Below are positions 1 to 11,000 of a DNA stretch of 64,000 nucleotides, one piece after another. The position numbers were made by a program, and so were the translations under genes. Every line of letters begins with the position of its first letter. Positions within the stretch are counted from its first letter, which is position 1. The DNA lies in assembly GCF_013385635.1 (NCBI RefSeq), contig NZ_JACAPR010000022.1, positions 46,333 through 110,332 on the forward strand. The letters are read 5' to 3'. Under the pieces are notes generated by a model. That model was not told where the DNA came from, did not search any database, and worked only from the letters and a program-made list of their open reading frames with translations. The DNA comes from Pseudomonas gingeri (lineage in GTDB: Bacteria > Pseudomonadota > Gammaproteobacteria > Pseudomonadales > Pseudomonadaceae).

Positions 1-3000
1 GAATCCGCCTGGGCCGATTGCCCGGCGGACAATCCTGATCCCGAAGCCTTCGGCCTGCACCACCGTCACCTGGCCTATGTGATCTATACCTCGGGCTCCA
101 CCGGCATGCCCAAGGGCGTGATGGTCGAGCACCGCGGGCTGGTCAACCTGGCCCGGGTCCAGGGCCCGCTGTTCGAGGTCGACCGCGGATGCCGCGTGCT
201 GCAATTCGCCTCGTTCAGTTTCGACGCCTCGGTCTTCGAATGGGTCATGGCCCTGACCCACGGCGCCTGCCTGGAAATCGCCGACCCCGGCACCTTGCTG
301 CTGGGCGATAGCCTGGTGCATCTGCTGCGTGAACGGCACATCAGCCACGCGACCTTGCCACCGCTGGTACTCGCCGGGCTGGGCGAACCCGACGCCTTGC
401 CGGCGTTGACCACGCTGGTGCTGGCCGGCGAAGCGCCGAACCCGGCACTGGCGGCGAGCTGGGCAGTGGGGCGGCGCCTGTTCAATGCCTACGGGCCGAC
501 CGAAACAACCATCTGGGCCACGGTGTATCGTTGCAATGAACAGCACGACCCTGATTGCCCGGTGCCCATCGGCGAACCAATCGACCGGGCCAGTGTTGTC
601 CTGCTGGACGAGTCGGGCGTTCCGGTGCGCACGGGCGAAGTCGGCGAGCTGTTTATCGGCGGCATCGGCGTGGCGCGGGGCTACCTGAACCGCGCCGAAT
701 TGAGCGCCGAGCGATTTGTCGACAGCCCCTTCGTGGCGGGCGAACGCCTGTACCGTACCGGCGATCTTGCCCGCTTCGACACCGACGGCCAATTGCTGTT
801 TCTCGGGCGCTGCGATTTCCAGGTCAAGGTCCGCGGATTCCGCATCGAGCCCGGTGAGATCGAAACCTGCCTGGAGCGTCTGCCGGGAGTCGAAGAAGCC
901 CTGGTGATCGCCCGCGAGGACACGCCCGGCGAACGCCGGCTGGTGGCCTACTACCTGGCGGACAGCGAGGTCAGCCCACGCCGGTTGCGTGAGCACGCCC
1001 GCCGGGCATTGCCCGAACATATGTTGCCGGCGGCCTGCGTGCGCCTGCGGCAGTGGCCGCTGAACAGCAACGGCAAGCTGGATCGCCAGGCGCTGCCGGT
1101 GCCAGATGCCGCGGCGTTGATCAGCAGCGAATACGTGCCACCTCGGAGCGAGCTGGAACAATGGCTGGCCGATATCTGGGCCGAGGTGCTGAAGGTCGAG
1201 CGGGTCGGGCGCGAGGACAATTTCCTCGCCCTCGGCGGTGATTCCCTCAGCGCCCTGCAGATCAGCGTGCGGGTTCGCGAGCAGGGCGGACGCAGCCTGC
1301 CGCTCAAGAGCCTGTTTCTCGAAAGTACGCTGCACCAGGTGGCACAGCGGCTGAGTGAGCCGATGACGGAGAGTGCGCCGCAAGAGCCGGTCACTGGCGG
1401 GGCCTCGCCGATCGCCCCGTTGTCGTACCAGCAGAGCGGTGTCTGGTGGTTGAACAAGGTGTCCGACGCCCGTGCCTATCACGCCCAGAGCGTGATAGGC
1501 ATCCAGGGCCAGATCGAGGTGGCGTTGCTGCAACGCTGCCTGGACGAGATCGTCGCCCGCCATGAAATCTTCCGCACCACCTTCCATGCCGATGGCGAAG
1601 GTGTGCCGTACCAGCGCGTCCATGAGCACGCGCGTGCGGCGCTGACCTGTATCGATATTCCCGCGGACGATGAGCCGGCCTTCAACGCACGGGTCAGCGC
1701 GCAGGTGCAGCGTGACATCGACGTGGCGAGCCTGCCGCTGGTGCGCTGGCTGTTGGTCCGGCGCGGTGTCGACTCGTACGCACTGGTGCATATCGAACAC
1801 CATTTTGTCCACGACGGCTGGAGCGCGAATCTTTTTCTCGAAGAGCTGTTGCATCTCTATCAGTTTCATCACGGCGACCGCAGCGATCCCTTGCCCGCAC
1901 CGGGCGCGCAATACGCTGACTACGCCCGCTGGCAACAGAGCCCGGCGGCCGAGGCCGGGTACGACCGGCAGTTGCTGTTCTGGAAGGAACAGTTGCAGGA
2001 CGTGCCGTTCACCCTGCCGTTGCCCACCGACTTTCCCCGACCCGCGCAACGCAGCGGGCGTGGCCGGCAACTGCGCTTCGAACTGCCCGTCGAGCTGGCG
2101 GCACGGTTGCGCCAGTTCAGCGAGGCCGAAGGCGTCACGGTCTTCACCACCTTGTTCACGGCGTTCCAGTTATGGCTGGGACGGCGCTGCGGCATCGAGG
2201 ACTTCCTGGTCGGCTCGGCGGTGGCCAACCGCAAGTCGGTGGCCCATGAGCGCTGCCTGGGGATGTTCGTCAACAGCGTGGTGATTCGCGCCGATCTCAG
2301 TGGCGCACCGAGCTTTCGCCAGTTGCTGCGGCGCACCGCCGAGCGCGCGCTGGATGTCTATGACCACGAGAGCGTGCCTTTCGAACGCTTGGTGCGCGAG
2401 TTCCAGCCCAGCCGCTCGCTGTCGCGCAACCCGCTGTTCCAGGTGGCCTTCAGTTTCCACAACTCGCAGACCCCGCGGCTCCAGGGGCCAGGGTTCGATC
2501 TCTCGCTGTTCGAGGCCTACAGCAACCAGACCGCGAAATTCGACCTCGAAGTGGTGCTGATTCCCCGGGGCACCCGGGCCGACAACCCGGACACGTTGTC
2601 ACTGCTGTGGAACTACTCGGTTGATCTGTTCAAGGAAGACACCATGACTCGCCTGCGCGACAACTACCTCGATCTGCTCGGACAGTGCCTGGAGGCACCC
2701 GAGCGTCATTTCGACAGCGACGCGGTGATCGGCGCCGAGGAGCGCCAGCGCCTGCTCAACGAATGGAACCACGTGACCCTGCCGGGCGCAGCGCCGCGTT
2801 GCCTGCACCAGTTGTTCGAGGCCCGGGTGGAACTGGACCCCTGGGCCCCGGCGGTCAGTTGCGAAGGCCAGACGCTCGGCTACCGCGAGCTGAATGCCCG
2901 GGCCAATCGGCTGGCACGACACCTGCGTACCCTCGGTGTCGGTCCCGATGTGCTGGTGGGCCTGTGCGTCGAGCGGTCACCGGACATGGTGGTGGGACTG

Positions 3001-6000
3001 CTGGCGATCCTCAAGGCCGGCGGCGCCTATGTACCGCTGGACCCGGTCTACCCGAGCGAGCGCCTGCACTTATTGCTCGCCGACAGCGCGCCGGCGGTGG
3101 TCCTCACCCACGCCGCGGCCCGGCCCAGCCTGACGGCGGCCTGCAAGGGACTGGTGAGCAAGCCACGCCTGCTCGACCTGGAAGCCGACGCCACGCGCTG
3201 GGCCGAACGCCCGGACGACAATCTCGACCCACGGGAAATCGGCCTGACCGCGAACCACCTGGCCTATGTCATCTACACTTCCGGCTCCACCGGCACGCCC
3301 AAGGGCGTGATGATCGAGCATGCCCAGGTGGCCCGGCTGTTCGCCAGCACCGCCGGACAATTTCATTTCGACAGCGATGACGTCTGGACCCTGTTCCATT
3401 CCTTCGCCTTCGATTTCTCGGTCTGGGAAATCTGGGGCGCGCTGCTCCATGGCGGGCGCCTGGTGATCGTGCCGACCCTGACCAGCCGTACCCCGGCGGA
3501 CTTCTACCAACTGCTCTGCGAGCAAGGGGTAACGGTGCTCAACCAGACCCCGAGCGCCTTCCGCAGCCTGCTCGGCGCCCAGGCCCGCAATCCGGCGGCC
3601 CACAGCCTGCGCTGCGTGGTGTTCGGCGGCGAAGCGCTGGAGCCGACCTCGCTCAAGCCGTGGTTCGCCGACCCGCGCAACAGCGAAGCGCAACTGGTCA
3701 ATATGTACGGCATCACCGAAATCACCGTGCACGCCACCTACCTGGCCCTGCGTGCGGAAGATGCCGAACAACCCGGTGCCAGTCCCATTGGCCGGCCGCT
3801 GGCGGACCTGCGTTGTTACCTGCTCGATCCTGCCGGGCAGTTGCTGCCGATCGGTGCCGAAGGCGAGATCCATATCGGTGGTGCCGGGGTCGCCCGCGGT
3901 TACCTGAATCGTGCGCAGCTGACCGCCGAACGCTTTATCGACAATCCTTTCGTCGCCGGTGATCGCCTGTACCGCACCGGTGACCTGGCCCGCTACCGGG
4001 CGGATGGCAACCTGGAATTTCTCGGACGCAACGATTTCCAGGTGAAGATCCGCGGGTTCCGCATCGAGCTGGGGGAAATCGAAGCCTGCCTGGGCCGCTG
4101 CGGCGGGGTGCGCGAAGCGGTGGTCATCGCCCGCGAGGACCAGCCGGGCGAGCCGCGCCTGGTGGCGTACTACACCGCCGTCGAGGGCGCTGTGCCGAAC
4201 GTTCGCGAACTGCGCGCGCAACTGACCGCAACATTGCCGGAGCATATGGTCCCGGCCGCCTATGTCGGCCTGGAGGCGCTGCCGCTGACGGCCAACGGCA
4301 AACTCGATCGCCGGGCGTTGCCAGCCCCCGATGACAGTGCCTTCGGCACGCGACCGTTCAGCCCGGCGCAAGGACCGGTGGAAATCGCCCTGGCGGAAGC
4401 CTGGGCCCATGTGCTCGGTCGCGAACGGATCGGCCGCGACGACAACTTCTTTGCCCTTGGCGGCCATTCCCTGTCGGCCCTGCGGGTGCTCGAACGCCTG
4501 CGCCGCCAGGGCATCGAGCTGGACGCGCGGTTGATGTTCAGTGCGCCGGTACTGCGCGAGCTGGCCGCCGGCGTCGAAGTGGCACAGATCGCCGCGCCGA
4601 TCCCGGCCAACGGCATTGTCCGGGGCCTGCCGATCACGCCCGAATGCTTGCCGCTGGCGACGCTGGACCAGGCGCAGATCGATGCCATTGTCGCCACGGT
4701 GCCCGGCGGCGCCGACAATGTGCAGGATATCTATCCGCTGTCGCCGTTGCAGGAGGGCATGCTGTTCCACCACCTGATGGCGCGCAACGGCGATCCCTAT
4801 CTGCTCTGGAGCCTGATGAGCTTCAGCGACCGGGCGACCCTCGATCGTTATGTCCAGGCGCTGGAGACGGTGATCGAGCGCCATGACATCCTGCGCACCT
4901 CGATGTTCTGGGACGACCTGGAACAGCCGGTGCAGGTGGTCTGGCGCCAGGTCGGGGGACTGGTCGAAGAGCTGCAACTCGATCCGGCCGACGGCGATAT
5001 CGCCGGGCAGTTGCGCCAGCGCTTCGATCCCCGGCATTACCGCTTGCCCCTGGATCGCGCACCGCTGATGCGCATGATGGTCGCCCGCGACGATACCCAC
5101 GAGCGCTGGCTGGGCCTGCGCCTGTTCCATCACATCATCGACGACAACACCTCGCTGAAACAGCTGAATGCCGAGGTCGAGGCGGTACTGGGCGGTCAGG
5201 CCGACAGCCTGTTGCCGGCCTTGCCGTACCGCAATTTCATTGCCCAGCGGGTGAGGGGTGGTGACCAGCAGGCCCAGGAGCAGTTTTTCCGCGGCATGCT
5301 GGCCGGCGTCACTGAACCTTGCGCACCGTTCGGCCTGCTGGATATCCAGGGGGACGGCAGCGGCATCGGCGAGGCCCGACTGCAACTCGATGGCGATCTC
5401 GCCCAGCGCCTGCGCCAGGCCGCCCAGGCGCTGGGCGTGAGCCCGGCCAGCCTGTTCCATGTCGCCTGGGGTCAGGTGGTGGCCCATACGTCAGGACGTC
5501 ATGACGTGGTGTTCGGCACGGTATTGTTCGGACGCTTGTACGGTGGCGAGGGCGCCGAACGCATTCTCGGCCCGTTCATCAATACCTTGCCGATCCGTAT
5601 CGACCTCGCCGCCGAAGGCGTGGCGGCCTGTGTCCGCCGCACCCATCGGCTGTTGACCCAGTTGTTCGAGCACGAACACGCCTCCCTGGCACTGGCCCAG
5701 CGTTGCAGTGGCATCGCCTCGCCAACGCCGTTGTTCACCACCTTGCTCAATTACCGGCATAGCGAGCGGGCCACTGAAGGCGGCGATTCGACCTCGGGGG
5801 CCTGGAAAGGCATTCAGGTGCTGGGCGGCGAGGAACGCACCAACTATCCCCTGGTGCTGGCCGTGGACGACAGCGGCGAGGGCTTTCGCATTGGAGCCCA
5901 GGTCTGCGCGGCCCTGGATGCACAACGCACCTGCGCGATGATGCAACGCGCCCTGAAAAGCCTGGTCGCGGCCCTGGAGCAGGCGCCGCAGAGTCCGGTC

Positions 6001-7899
6001 GAACGCCTGGATATCCTCCCGGCGAACGAACGCCGCTTGCTGTTGGAGGAATGGAATCCGTTGCCCGGCACCCTGGCGGACAGCCGCTGCCTGCACCAGG
6101 GTTTCGAGCGCCAGGCCACCGCCCAACCCTCGGCGACGGCCCTCAGCTTCGAAGGCACGACCCTCAGTTATGGCGAGCTCAATGTCCGGGCCAACCGCCT
6201 GGCCCACTATCTGTGCGGACGCGGTGTCGGGCCTGAAGTGCGTGTGGGCCTGTGTGTCGAGCGCTCGCTGGAAATGCTCGTGGGCCTGCTGGCAATCCTC
6301 AAGGCCGGCGGTGCCTATGTGCCGCTGGACCCGGCGTATCCCGGCGAACGGCTCAGGCACTTGCTCGACGACAGCGGCGTGCCGCTGGTGCTGCACCACG
6401 GCGCGACCCGCTCTGTCCTGGATAAGGCTATCTCGGGGCTGACAACGGCACCCGACTGCCTCGACCTGGATAACCCCGGTGACTGGGCCGGGTGCCCGGC
6501 GGACAACCTCGATCCGCAGCCGATGGGGCTGACCGCGGCCAGCCTGGCCTATGTCATCTATACCTCGGGCTCCACCGGCACGCCGAAGGGCGTGATGATC
6601 GAGCACCGGCATGTCGCCCGTCTTTTTACCAGCACCGCCGGGCCATTCGCTTTCAACCGCGACGATGTCTGGACGTTGTTCCATTCCTTTGCCTTCGACT
6701 TCTCGGTCTGGGAAATCTGGGGTGCGTTGCTCCATGGCGGGCGCCTGGTGATCGTTCCGGGCCTGACCAGCCGCAACCCGGCGGACTTCCATCAGTTGCT
6801 CTGCGAACAGCGGGTGACGGTGCTCAACCAGACGCCCAGCGCCTTTCGCGGGCTGCTCGATGCCCAGGCCCGCAGCCCGGCGACCCATAGCCTGCGCTGC
6901 GTGGTCTTCGGCGGCGAAGCGCTGGAGCCGACCTCACTCAAACCGTGGTATGCCGATCCGCGCAACAGCGATACGCAACTGATCAATATGTATGGCATCA
7001 CCGAGATCACCGTGCACGCCACCTACCTGGCGCTGCGCCCGCAAGATGCCGAACAGTCCGGCGCCAGCCCCATCGGCCGGCCACTGGCGGACCTGCGCTG
7101 CTATCTGCTCGACAGCCTGGGGCAACTGGTGCCGGTCGGCGTCGCCGGTGAAATCCATATCGGTGGTGCCGGGGTCGCCCGTGGTTACCTGAACCGCGCG
7201 GCCCTGACAGCCGAACGCTTTATCGACAATCCCTTTGTCGCGGGTGAGCGTCTTTACCGTACCGGCGACCTGGCGCGCTATCGGCCCGATGGCAGCCTGG
7301 AGTTTCTCGGGCGCAACGACTTCCAGGTGAAAATTCGCGGCTTCCGTATCGAGCCGGGTGAAATCGAGGCTTGCCTGCGGCAGTGCGCCGGCGTGCGCGA
7401 AGCCGTGGTCATCGCTCGCGAAGAGCAGCCGGGCGAGGTGCGCCTGGTGGCTTACTGCACCGGCGCCGAAGGGGCAGCCGTCGACGTCGTGGTGCTGCGT
7501 GAACAGGTGGTGGCGCGCTTGCCCGGTCATCTGGTGCCGACGGCCTATGTGCTGCTGGACACGTTGCCGCTGACCGCCAACGGCAAGCTCGACCGCCAGG
7601 CCTTGCCAGCGCCGGGTGAGGGCGCGTTCGCGGTGCAGGGCTTCGTCGCCCCGAGCACGCCTATCGAATCGGCGCTGGCGCGGATCTGGTGCGAGGTGCT
7701 GCGCTGCGAGCGCGTCGGCCTGACCGACAACTTCTTCCATCTCGGCGGCCACTCGCTGCTGGCAACCCGCATCGTGGCGCGTATCGAAGACCTGCTGGGA
7801 ATCGAGTTGCCGATGCGGGTGCTGTTCGATCATCCGACGATCGAGGCGGTGCTCGACCATCTCTTCACCCAGGCGCAGGAAAACCGCGCTTCACCCTGA
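1..7899 (+). CDS. NRPS-1, three modules, 5' end outside the window
   Basis: Large multimodular nonribosomal peptide synthetase, open from base 1, so its start lies upstream. Visible order, numbered from base 1: A1 (about 1-370), carrier T1 (GGDS, Ser415), C (465-900, HHFVHDG at 600-606), A2 (935-1440), T2 (Ser1490), C (1570-2000), A3 (2040-2530), T3 (Ser2585), stop. Reading the A-domain pocket against PheA gives DAFTLAAIWK for A1 (aromatic-like, uncertain) and DFWNVGMVHK for both A2 and A3, the standard Thr code. The C domain before A3 carries HHLMARNGD at its N-terminus, the dual epimerisation/condensation signature, but its second motif is HHIIDDN rather than HHxxxDG. No epimerase or thioesterase domain is present, so the chain must pass to the next protein. 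Thr specificity is well supported; the A1 substrate is a guess. Confidence 0.95.
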   Translation, partial: ESAWADCPADNPDPEAFGLHHRHLAYVIYTSGSTGMPKGVMVEHRGLVNLARVQGPLFEVDRGCRVLQFASFSFDASVFEWVMALTHGACLEIADPGTLLLGDSLVHLLRERHISHATLPPLVLAGLGEPDALPALTTLVLAGEAPNPALAASWAVGRRLFNAYGPTETTIWATVYRCNEQHDPDCPVPIGEPIDRASVVLLDESGVPVRTGEVGELFIGGIGVARGYLNRAELSAERFVDSPFVAGERLYRTGDLARFDTDGQLLFLGRCDFQVKVRGFRIEPGEIETCLERLPGVEEALVIAREDTPGERRLVAYYLADSEVSPRRLREHARRALPEHMLPAACVRLRQWPLNSNGKLDRQALPVPDAAALISSEYVPPRSELEQWLADIWAEVLKVERVGREDNFLALGGDSLSALQISVRVREQGGRSLPLKSLFLESTLHQVAQRLSEPMTESAPQEPVTGGASPIAPLSYQQSGVWWLNKVSDARAYHAQSVIGIQGQIEVALLQRCLDEIVARHEIFRTTFHADGEGVPYQRVHEHARAALTCIDIPADDEPAFNARVSAQVQRDIDVASLPLVRWLLVRRGVDSYALVHIEHHFVHDGWSANLFLEELLHLYQFHHGDRSDPLPAPGAQYADYARWQQSPAAEAGYDRQLLFWKEQLQDVPFTLPLPTDFPRPAQRSGRGRQLRFELPVELAARLRQFSEAEGVTVFTTLFTAFQLWLGRRCGIEDFLVGSAVANRKSVAHERCLGMFVNSVVIRADLSGAPSFRQLLRRTAERALDVYDHESVPFERLVREFQPSRSLSRNPLFQVAFSFHNSQTPRLQGPGFDLSLFEAYSNQTAKFDLEVVLIPRGTRADNPDTLSLLWNYSVDLFKEDTMTRLRDNYLDLLGQCLEAPERHFDSDAVIGAEERQRLLNEWNHVTLPGAAPRCLHQLFEARVELDPWAPAVSCEGQTLGYRELNARANRLARHLRTLGVGPDVLVGLCVERSPDMVVGLLAILKAGGAYVPLDPVYPSERLHLLLADSAPAVVLTHAAARPSLTAACKGLVSKPRLLDLEADATRWAERPDDNLDPREIGLTANHLAYVIYTSGSTGTPKGVMIEHAQVARLFASTAGQFHFDSDDVWTLFHSFAFDFSVWEIWGALLHGGRLVIVPTLTSRTPADFYQLLCEQGVTVLNQTPSAFRSLLGAQARNPAAHSLRCVVFGGEALEPTSLKPWFADPRNSEAQLVNMYGITEITVHATYLALRAEDAEQPGASPIGRPLADLRCYLLDPAGQLLPIGAEGEIHIGGAGVARGYLNRAQLTAERFIDNPFVAGDRLYRTGDLARYRADGNLEFLGRNDFQVKIRGFRIELGEIEACLGRCGGVREAVVIAREDQPGEPRLVAYYTAVEGAVPNVRELRAQLTATLPEHMVPAAYVGLEALPLTANGKLDRRALPAPDDSAFGTRPFSPAQGPVEIALAEAWAHVLGRERIGRDDNFFALGGHSLSALRVLERLRRQGIELDARLMFSAPVLRELAAGVEVAQIAAPIPANGIVRGLPITPECLPLATLDQAQIDAIVATVPGGADNVQDIYPLSPLQEGMLFHHLMARNGDPYLLWSLMSFSDRATLDRYVQALETVIERHDILRTSMFWDDLEQPVQVVWRQVGGLVEELQLDPADGDIAGQLRQRFDPRHYRLPLDRAPLMRMMVARDDTHERWLGLRLFHHIIDDNTSLKQLNAEVEAVLGGQADSLLPALPYRNFIAQRVRGGDQQAQEQFFRGMLAGVTEPCAPFGLLDIQGDGSGIGEARLQLDGDLAQRLRQAAQALGVSPASLFHVAWGQVVAHTSGRHDVVFGTVLFGRLYGGEGAERILGPFINTLPIRIDLAAEGVAACVRRTHRLLTQLFEHEHASLALAQRCSGIASPTPLFTTLLNYRHSERATEGGDSTSGAWKGIQVLGGEERTNYPLVLAVDDSGEGFRIGAQVCAALDAQRTCAMMQRALKSLVAALEQAPQSPVERLDILPANERRLLLEEWNPLPGTLADSRCLHQGFERQATAQPSATALSFEGTTLSYGELNVRANRLAHYLCGRGVGPEVRVGLCVERSLEMLVGLLAILKAGGAYVPLDPAYPGERLRHLLDDSGVPLVLHHGATRSVLDKAISGLTTAPDCLDLDNPGDWAGCPADNLDPQPMGLTAASLAYVIYTSGSTGTPKGVMIEHRHVARLFTSTAGPFAFNRDDVWTLFHSFAFDFSVWEIWGALLHGGRLVIVPGLTSRNPADFHQLLCEQRVTVLNQTPSAFRGLLDAQARSPATHSLRCVVFGGEALEPTSLKPWYADPRNSDTQLINMYGITEITVHATYLALRPQDAEQSGASPIGRPLADLRCYLLDSLGQLVPVGVAGEIHIGGAGVARGYLNRAALTAERFIDNPFVAGERLYRTGDLARYRPDGSLEFLGRNDFQVKIRGFRIEPGEIEACLRQCAGVREAVVIAREEQPGEVRLVAYCTGAEGAAVDVVVLREQVVARLPGHLVPTAYVLLDTLPLTANGKLDRQALPAPGEGAFAVQGFVAPSTPIESALARIWCEVLRCERVGLTDNFFHLGGHSLLATRIVARIEDLLGIELPMRVLFDHPTIEAVLDHLFTQAQENRASP

Positions 7900-7912
7900 A
7901 CTCCGGCGACCG

Positions 7913-7959
7913 GCCCGGCCCTGGTGGCCGGGCACCGATGCCCGGGGCGAGACGCCCCG
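7913..7959 (+). other. Two tandem hairpins between NRPS-1 and NRPS-2
   Basis: The 101-base gap holds two perfect stems: GCCCGGCC/GGCCGGGC (7913-7920 with 7926-7933, 5-base loop) and CGGGGCG/CGCCCCG (7943-7949 with 7953-7959, loop AGA). No T-run follows, so this is not a textbook terminator. It may pause transcription, protect mRNA ends, or set the ratio of the two giant proteins. It is the only sizeable gap among the NRPS genes, which otherwise overlap. Confidence 0.6.
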
Positions 7960-8000
7960 CAGCCCGACAAAAATAATGCAGTCATGGACGGTAGCCCTCA

Positions 8001-11000
8001 ATGTTCGACAAGACCTCGTTGCGTGAAATGACGCCGGCGCAGTTCGCCGCCTTGCACAAACGCCCGAAAATCACTCCGCTGGAACGCACCGGTACGCCAC
8101 TGGCGTCCTTCGCCCAGCGGCGGCTGTGGTTTCTCGCCCAACTGGCGGGAGGTGGCGGCGCTTATCACATCCCCCTCGGCCTGCAGTTGCGCGGCCCCCT
8201 GGACCGAACCGCACTGAAGCGGGCGCTGGATCGGCTGGTGGCCCGTCACGAATCGCTGCGCACCACCTTCGCCGCCCATGACGACGAGGTGGTGCAGGTG
8301 ATCGCCGAACCCGGACGGGGTTTCGACTGGCAGATCCACGATCTCGTCGATCATCCCGAGGCCGAGGCACGGATCACGGTATTGACCGAAGAAGAAGCGG
8401 ATGCGCCCTTCGATCTGAAACAGGGGCCTTTGTTTCGCGGGCGTCTGCTGATAGTCGGCGAGCAGGAACACGTACTGCTGCTGACCTTGCATCACATCAT
8501 CTGCGATGGCTGGTCGATGGCGGTACTTACCCGCGAACTGGGGGAGCTGTATGACGCCTTCCGCCAGGATCTCGATGACCCGCTGCCGGCCCCGGCCCTG
8601 CAATACGCCGATTATTGCGAATGGCAGCGACGCTGGCTCCTCGACAATACCCAGGCCGACCACGGTGCCTACTGGCGCGACACCCTGGCCGGGGCACCGA
8701 CCTTGCTGGAGCTGCCCGGTGACCGCCCGCGGCCCGTGCTGCCTGACTACCAGGGCGGCTTCGAACCCCTGATGCTGGATGCCACCCTGACCGAACAGCT
8801 CAAGGCCCTCAGCCTGCGCCACGGCAGCACGCTGTTCATGACCCTGCTGGCCGGCTGGGCCGTGGTGCTGGCGCGTCTCTCGGGACAAAGCGAGGTGCTG
8901 ATCGGTACGCCGACCGCCAACCGCACACGCCGGGAAACCGAGGACCTGATCGGGTTCTTCGTCAATACCCTGGTGCTGCGCCTGTCACTGACCGACTCGC
9001 CGACGGTGAGCCAGTTACTGGAGCACAGCCGCGCCGTGACCCTCGGCGCCCAGGAACACCAGGAGTTGCCGTTCGAGCAGGTGGTGGAACAGCTCAATCC
9101 CACCCGCAGCCAGGCCTACAGTCCGCTGTTCCAGGTCATGTTCGCCTGGGAAAACACCGAGCCGGGCACGCTGCGACTGAGCGGGCTGGAAAGCCGCCCG
9201 CTGCGCGGCGGTCATCAGGCGGCCAAGTTCGACCTGACCCTGGTCCTGGCTGAGCAGGATGGCGTGATCAGCGGTGGCCTGGAGTACGCCAGTGCGCTGT
9301 TCGATGCAACGACCGTGGCGCGTTTCGCCGGGTATCTGCGCCGGGTTCTGGTCGGCATGGTGGCGCAGCCGCAGCGTCCGGTGGCGGAGCTGGAACTGCT
9401 GGATGCCCAGGAGCGCGACAGCCTGGTGCTGGACTGGAACCGCACCGAACGCGCCTTCGACACCAGTCGTTGCCTGCATGAACTGTTCGAAGCCCGGGTA
9501 CGGCATGATCCCGGGGCCATTGCCGTGCGCTGCGGCGTCGACAGCCTCGACTATGGTGAACTGAATGTCCGCGCCAATCGCCTGGCCCATGAACTGCGCG
9601 CACGGGGTGTCGGCCCGGACGTGCGGGTCGGCCTGTGCCTGGAGCGCACCCTGGATATGCCGCTCGCCGTGCTGGCGGTGCTCAAGGCCGGCGGCGCCTA
9701 TGTACCGTTGGACCCGGGTTACCCGCTGCCGCGCCTGACGCATATGTTGAGCGACAGCGCGCCGGCCGTGGTCCTGACCCATGGCCCGGCCCGCGCGGCG
9801 TTGCTCGCCGCCCTCGACGGTGTGGCGATAAAACCGACAGTGCTCGACCTGCAACAGGATGCGCCGCGTTGGGCCGACCACCCTGAGCAGGACCTCGACC
9901 CACAAGCGCTGCAACTGACCTCGCGACACCTCGCCTATGTGATCTATACCTCGGGCTCCACCGGCCAACCCAAGGGGGTGATGGTCGAGCATCGGGGACT
10001 GGTGGCGGTCAGCAGCGCCTGGGAAGACCTGTACAATCTGCGGCCGGGGCTGCGGCACCTGCAGATGGCGGGATTTTCCTTCGACGTATTCAGCGCCGAC
10101 CTGATCCGCGCCCTGGGTTTCGGCGGCGAGCTGGTGCTGTGCCCGCGCCAGGTGCTGATGGACCCACCAGCCTTGTACCGGCTGTTGCGCGAGAGCGAGA
10201 TCGATTTCGCCGACTTCGTCCCGGCGGTGCTCAACCCGCTGCTGGCCTGGGTCGAGGAAAGCGGCCAGGGGTTGTCGTTCCTCGACACCGTGATCTGCGG
10301 ATCGGATATCTGGACCGCCCACAGCGCCCGCCAATTGCGCCAGTGCTGTGGCGAGCGGGTACGGATCGTCCATGCCTATGGCGTGACCGAAGCCAGTATC
10401 GACAGTACCTGCTTCGAACTGGCGGCCCAGCAGTCACTCGACAGCAGCTTGCCCATCGGCCGGCCGCTGGCCAATACCCGTATCTATCTGCTGGACGCCG
10501 CCGGTGCCACGGTGCCGATTGGTGTCGCCGGGGAACTGCATATCGGGGGTGTCGGTGTTGCCCGTGGCTACCTGAATCAGGCGCAATTGAGCGTCGAACG
10601 TTTCGTCGACAATCCGTTCGTGGCCGGCGAACGGCTCTACCGTACCGGCGACCTGGCTCGCTACCGCGCTGATGGCAACCTGGAGTTTATCGGCCGCAAC
10701 GACTCCCAGGCCAAGCTGCGCGGGTTGCGCCTGGAACTGGGCGAAATCGAAGCACGACTGGCCGAGATCGATGGCGTGCGCGACAGCCTGGTGCTGCTGC
10801 GCAGCGACAGCCTCGGCGAGCCGCGGCTGGTGGCTTATTACCGCAGGGCCGGGGACCAGGTCCCCGGCCCTGGCGAGTTGCGGGAAAAACTGGCCCGCAG
10901 CCTGCCGGACTATATGGTGCCGAGCGCCTTCGTGCGCCTCGACGCCTTGCCGTTGACCGCCAACGGCAAGCTCGACCGCAGCGCGTTGCCGGCACCGGAT

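Noticed and set aside
3070..5487. 805-codon open frame on the minus strand
   Set aside because: It lies entirely inside NRPS-1, whose domains are unmistakable. Long antisense frames are expected in GC-rich genes with strong third-position bias. The same applies to the antisense frames at 5491-6888, 16437-18308, 19652-22384, 22945-25857, 29680-31197, 41263-43296 and 60181-61644.
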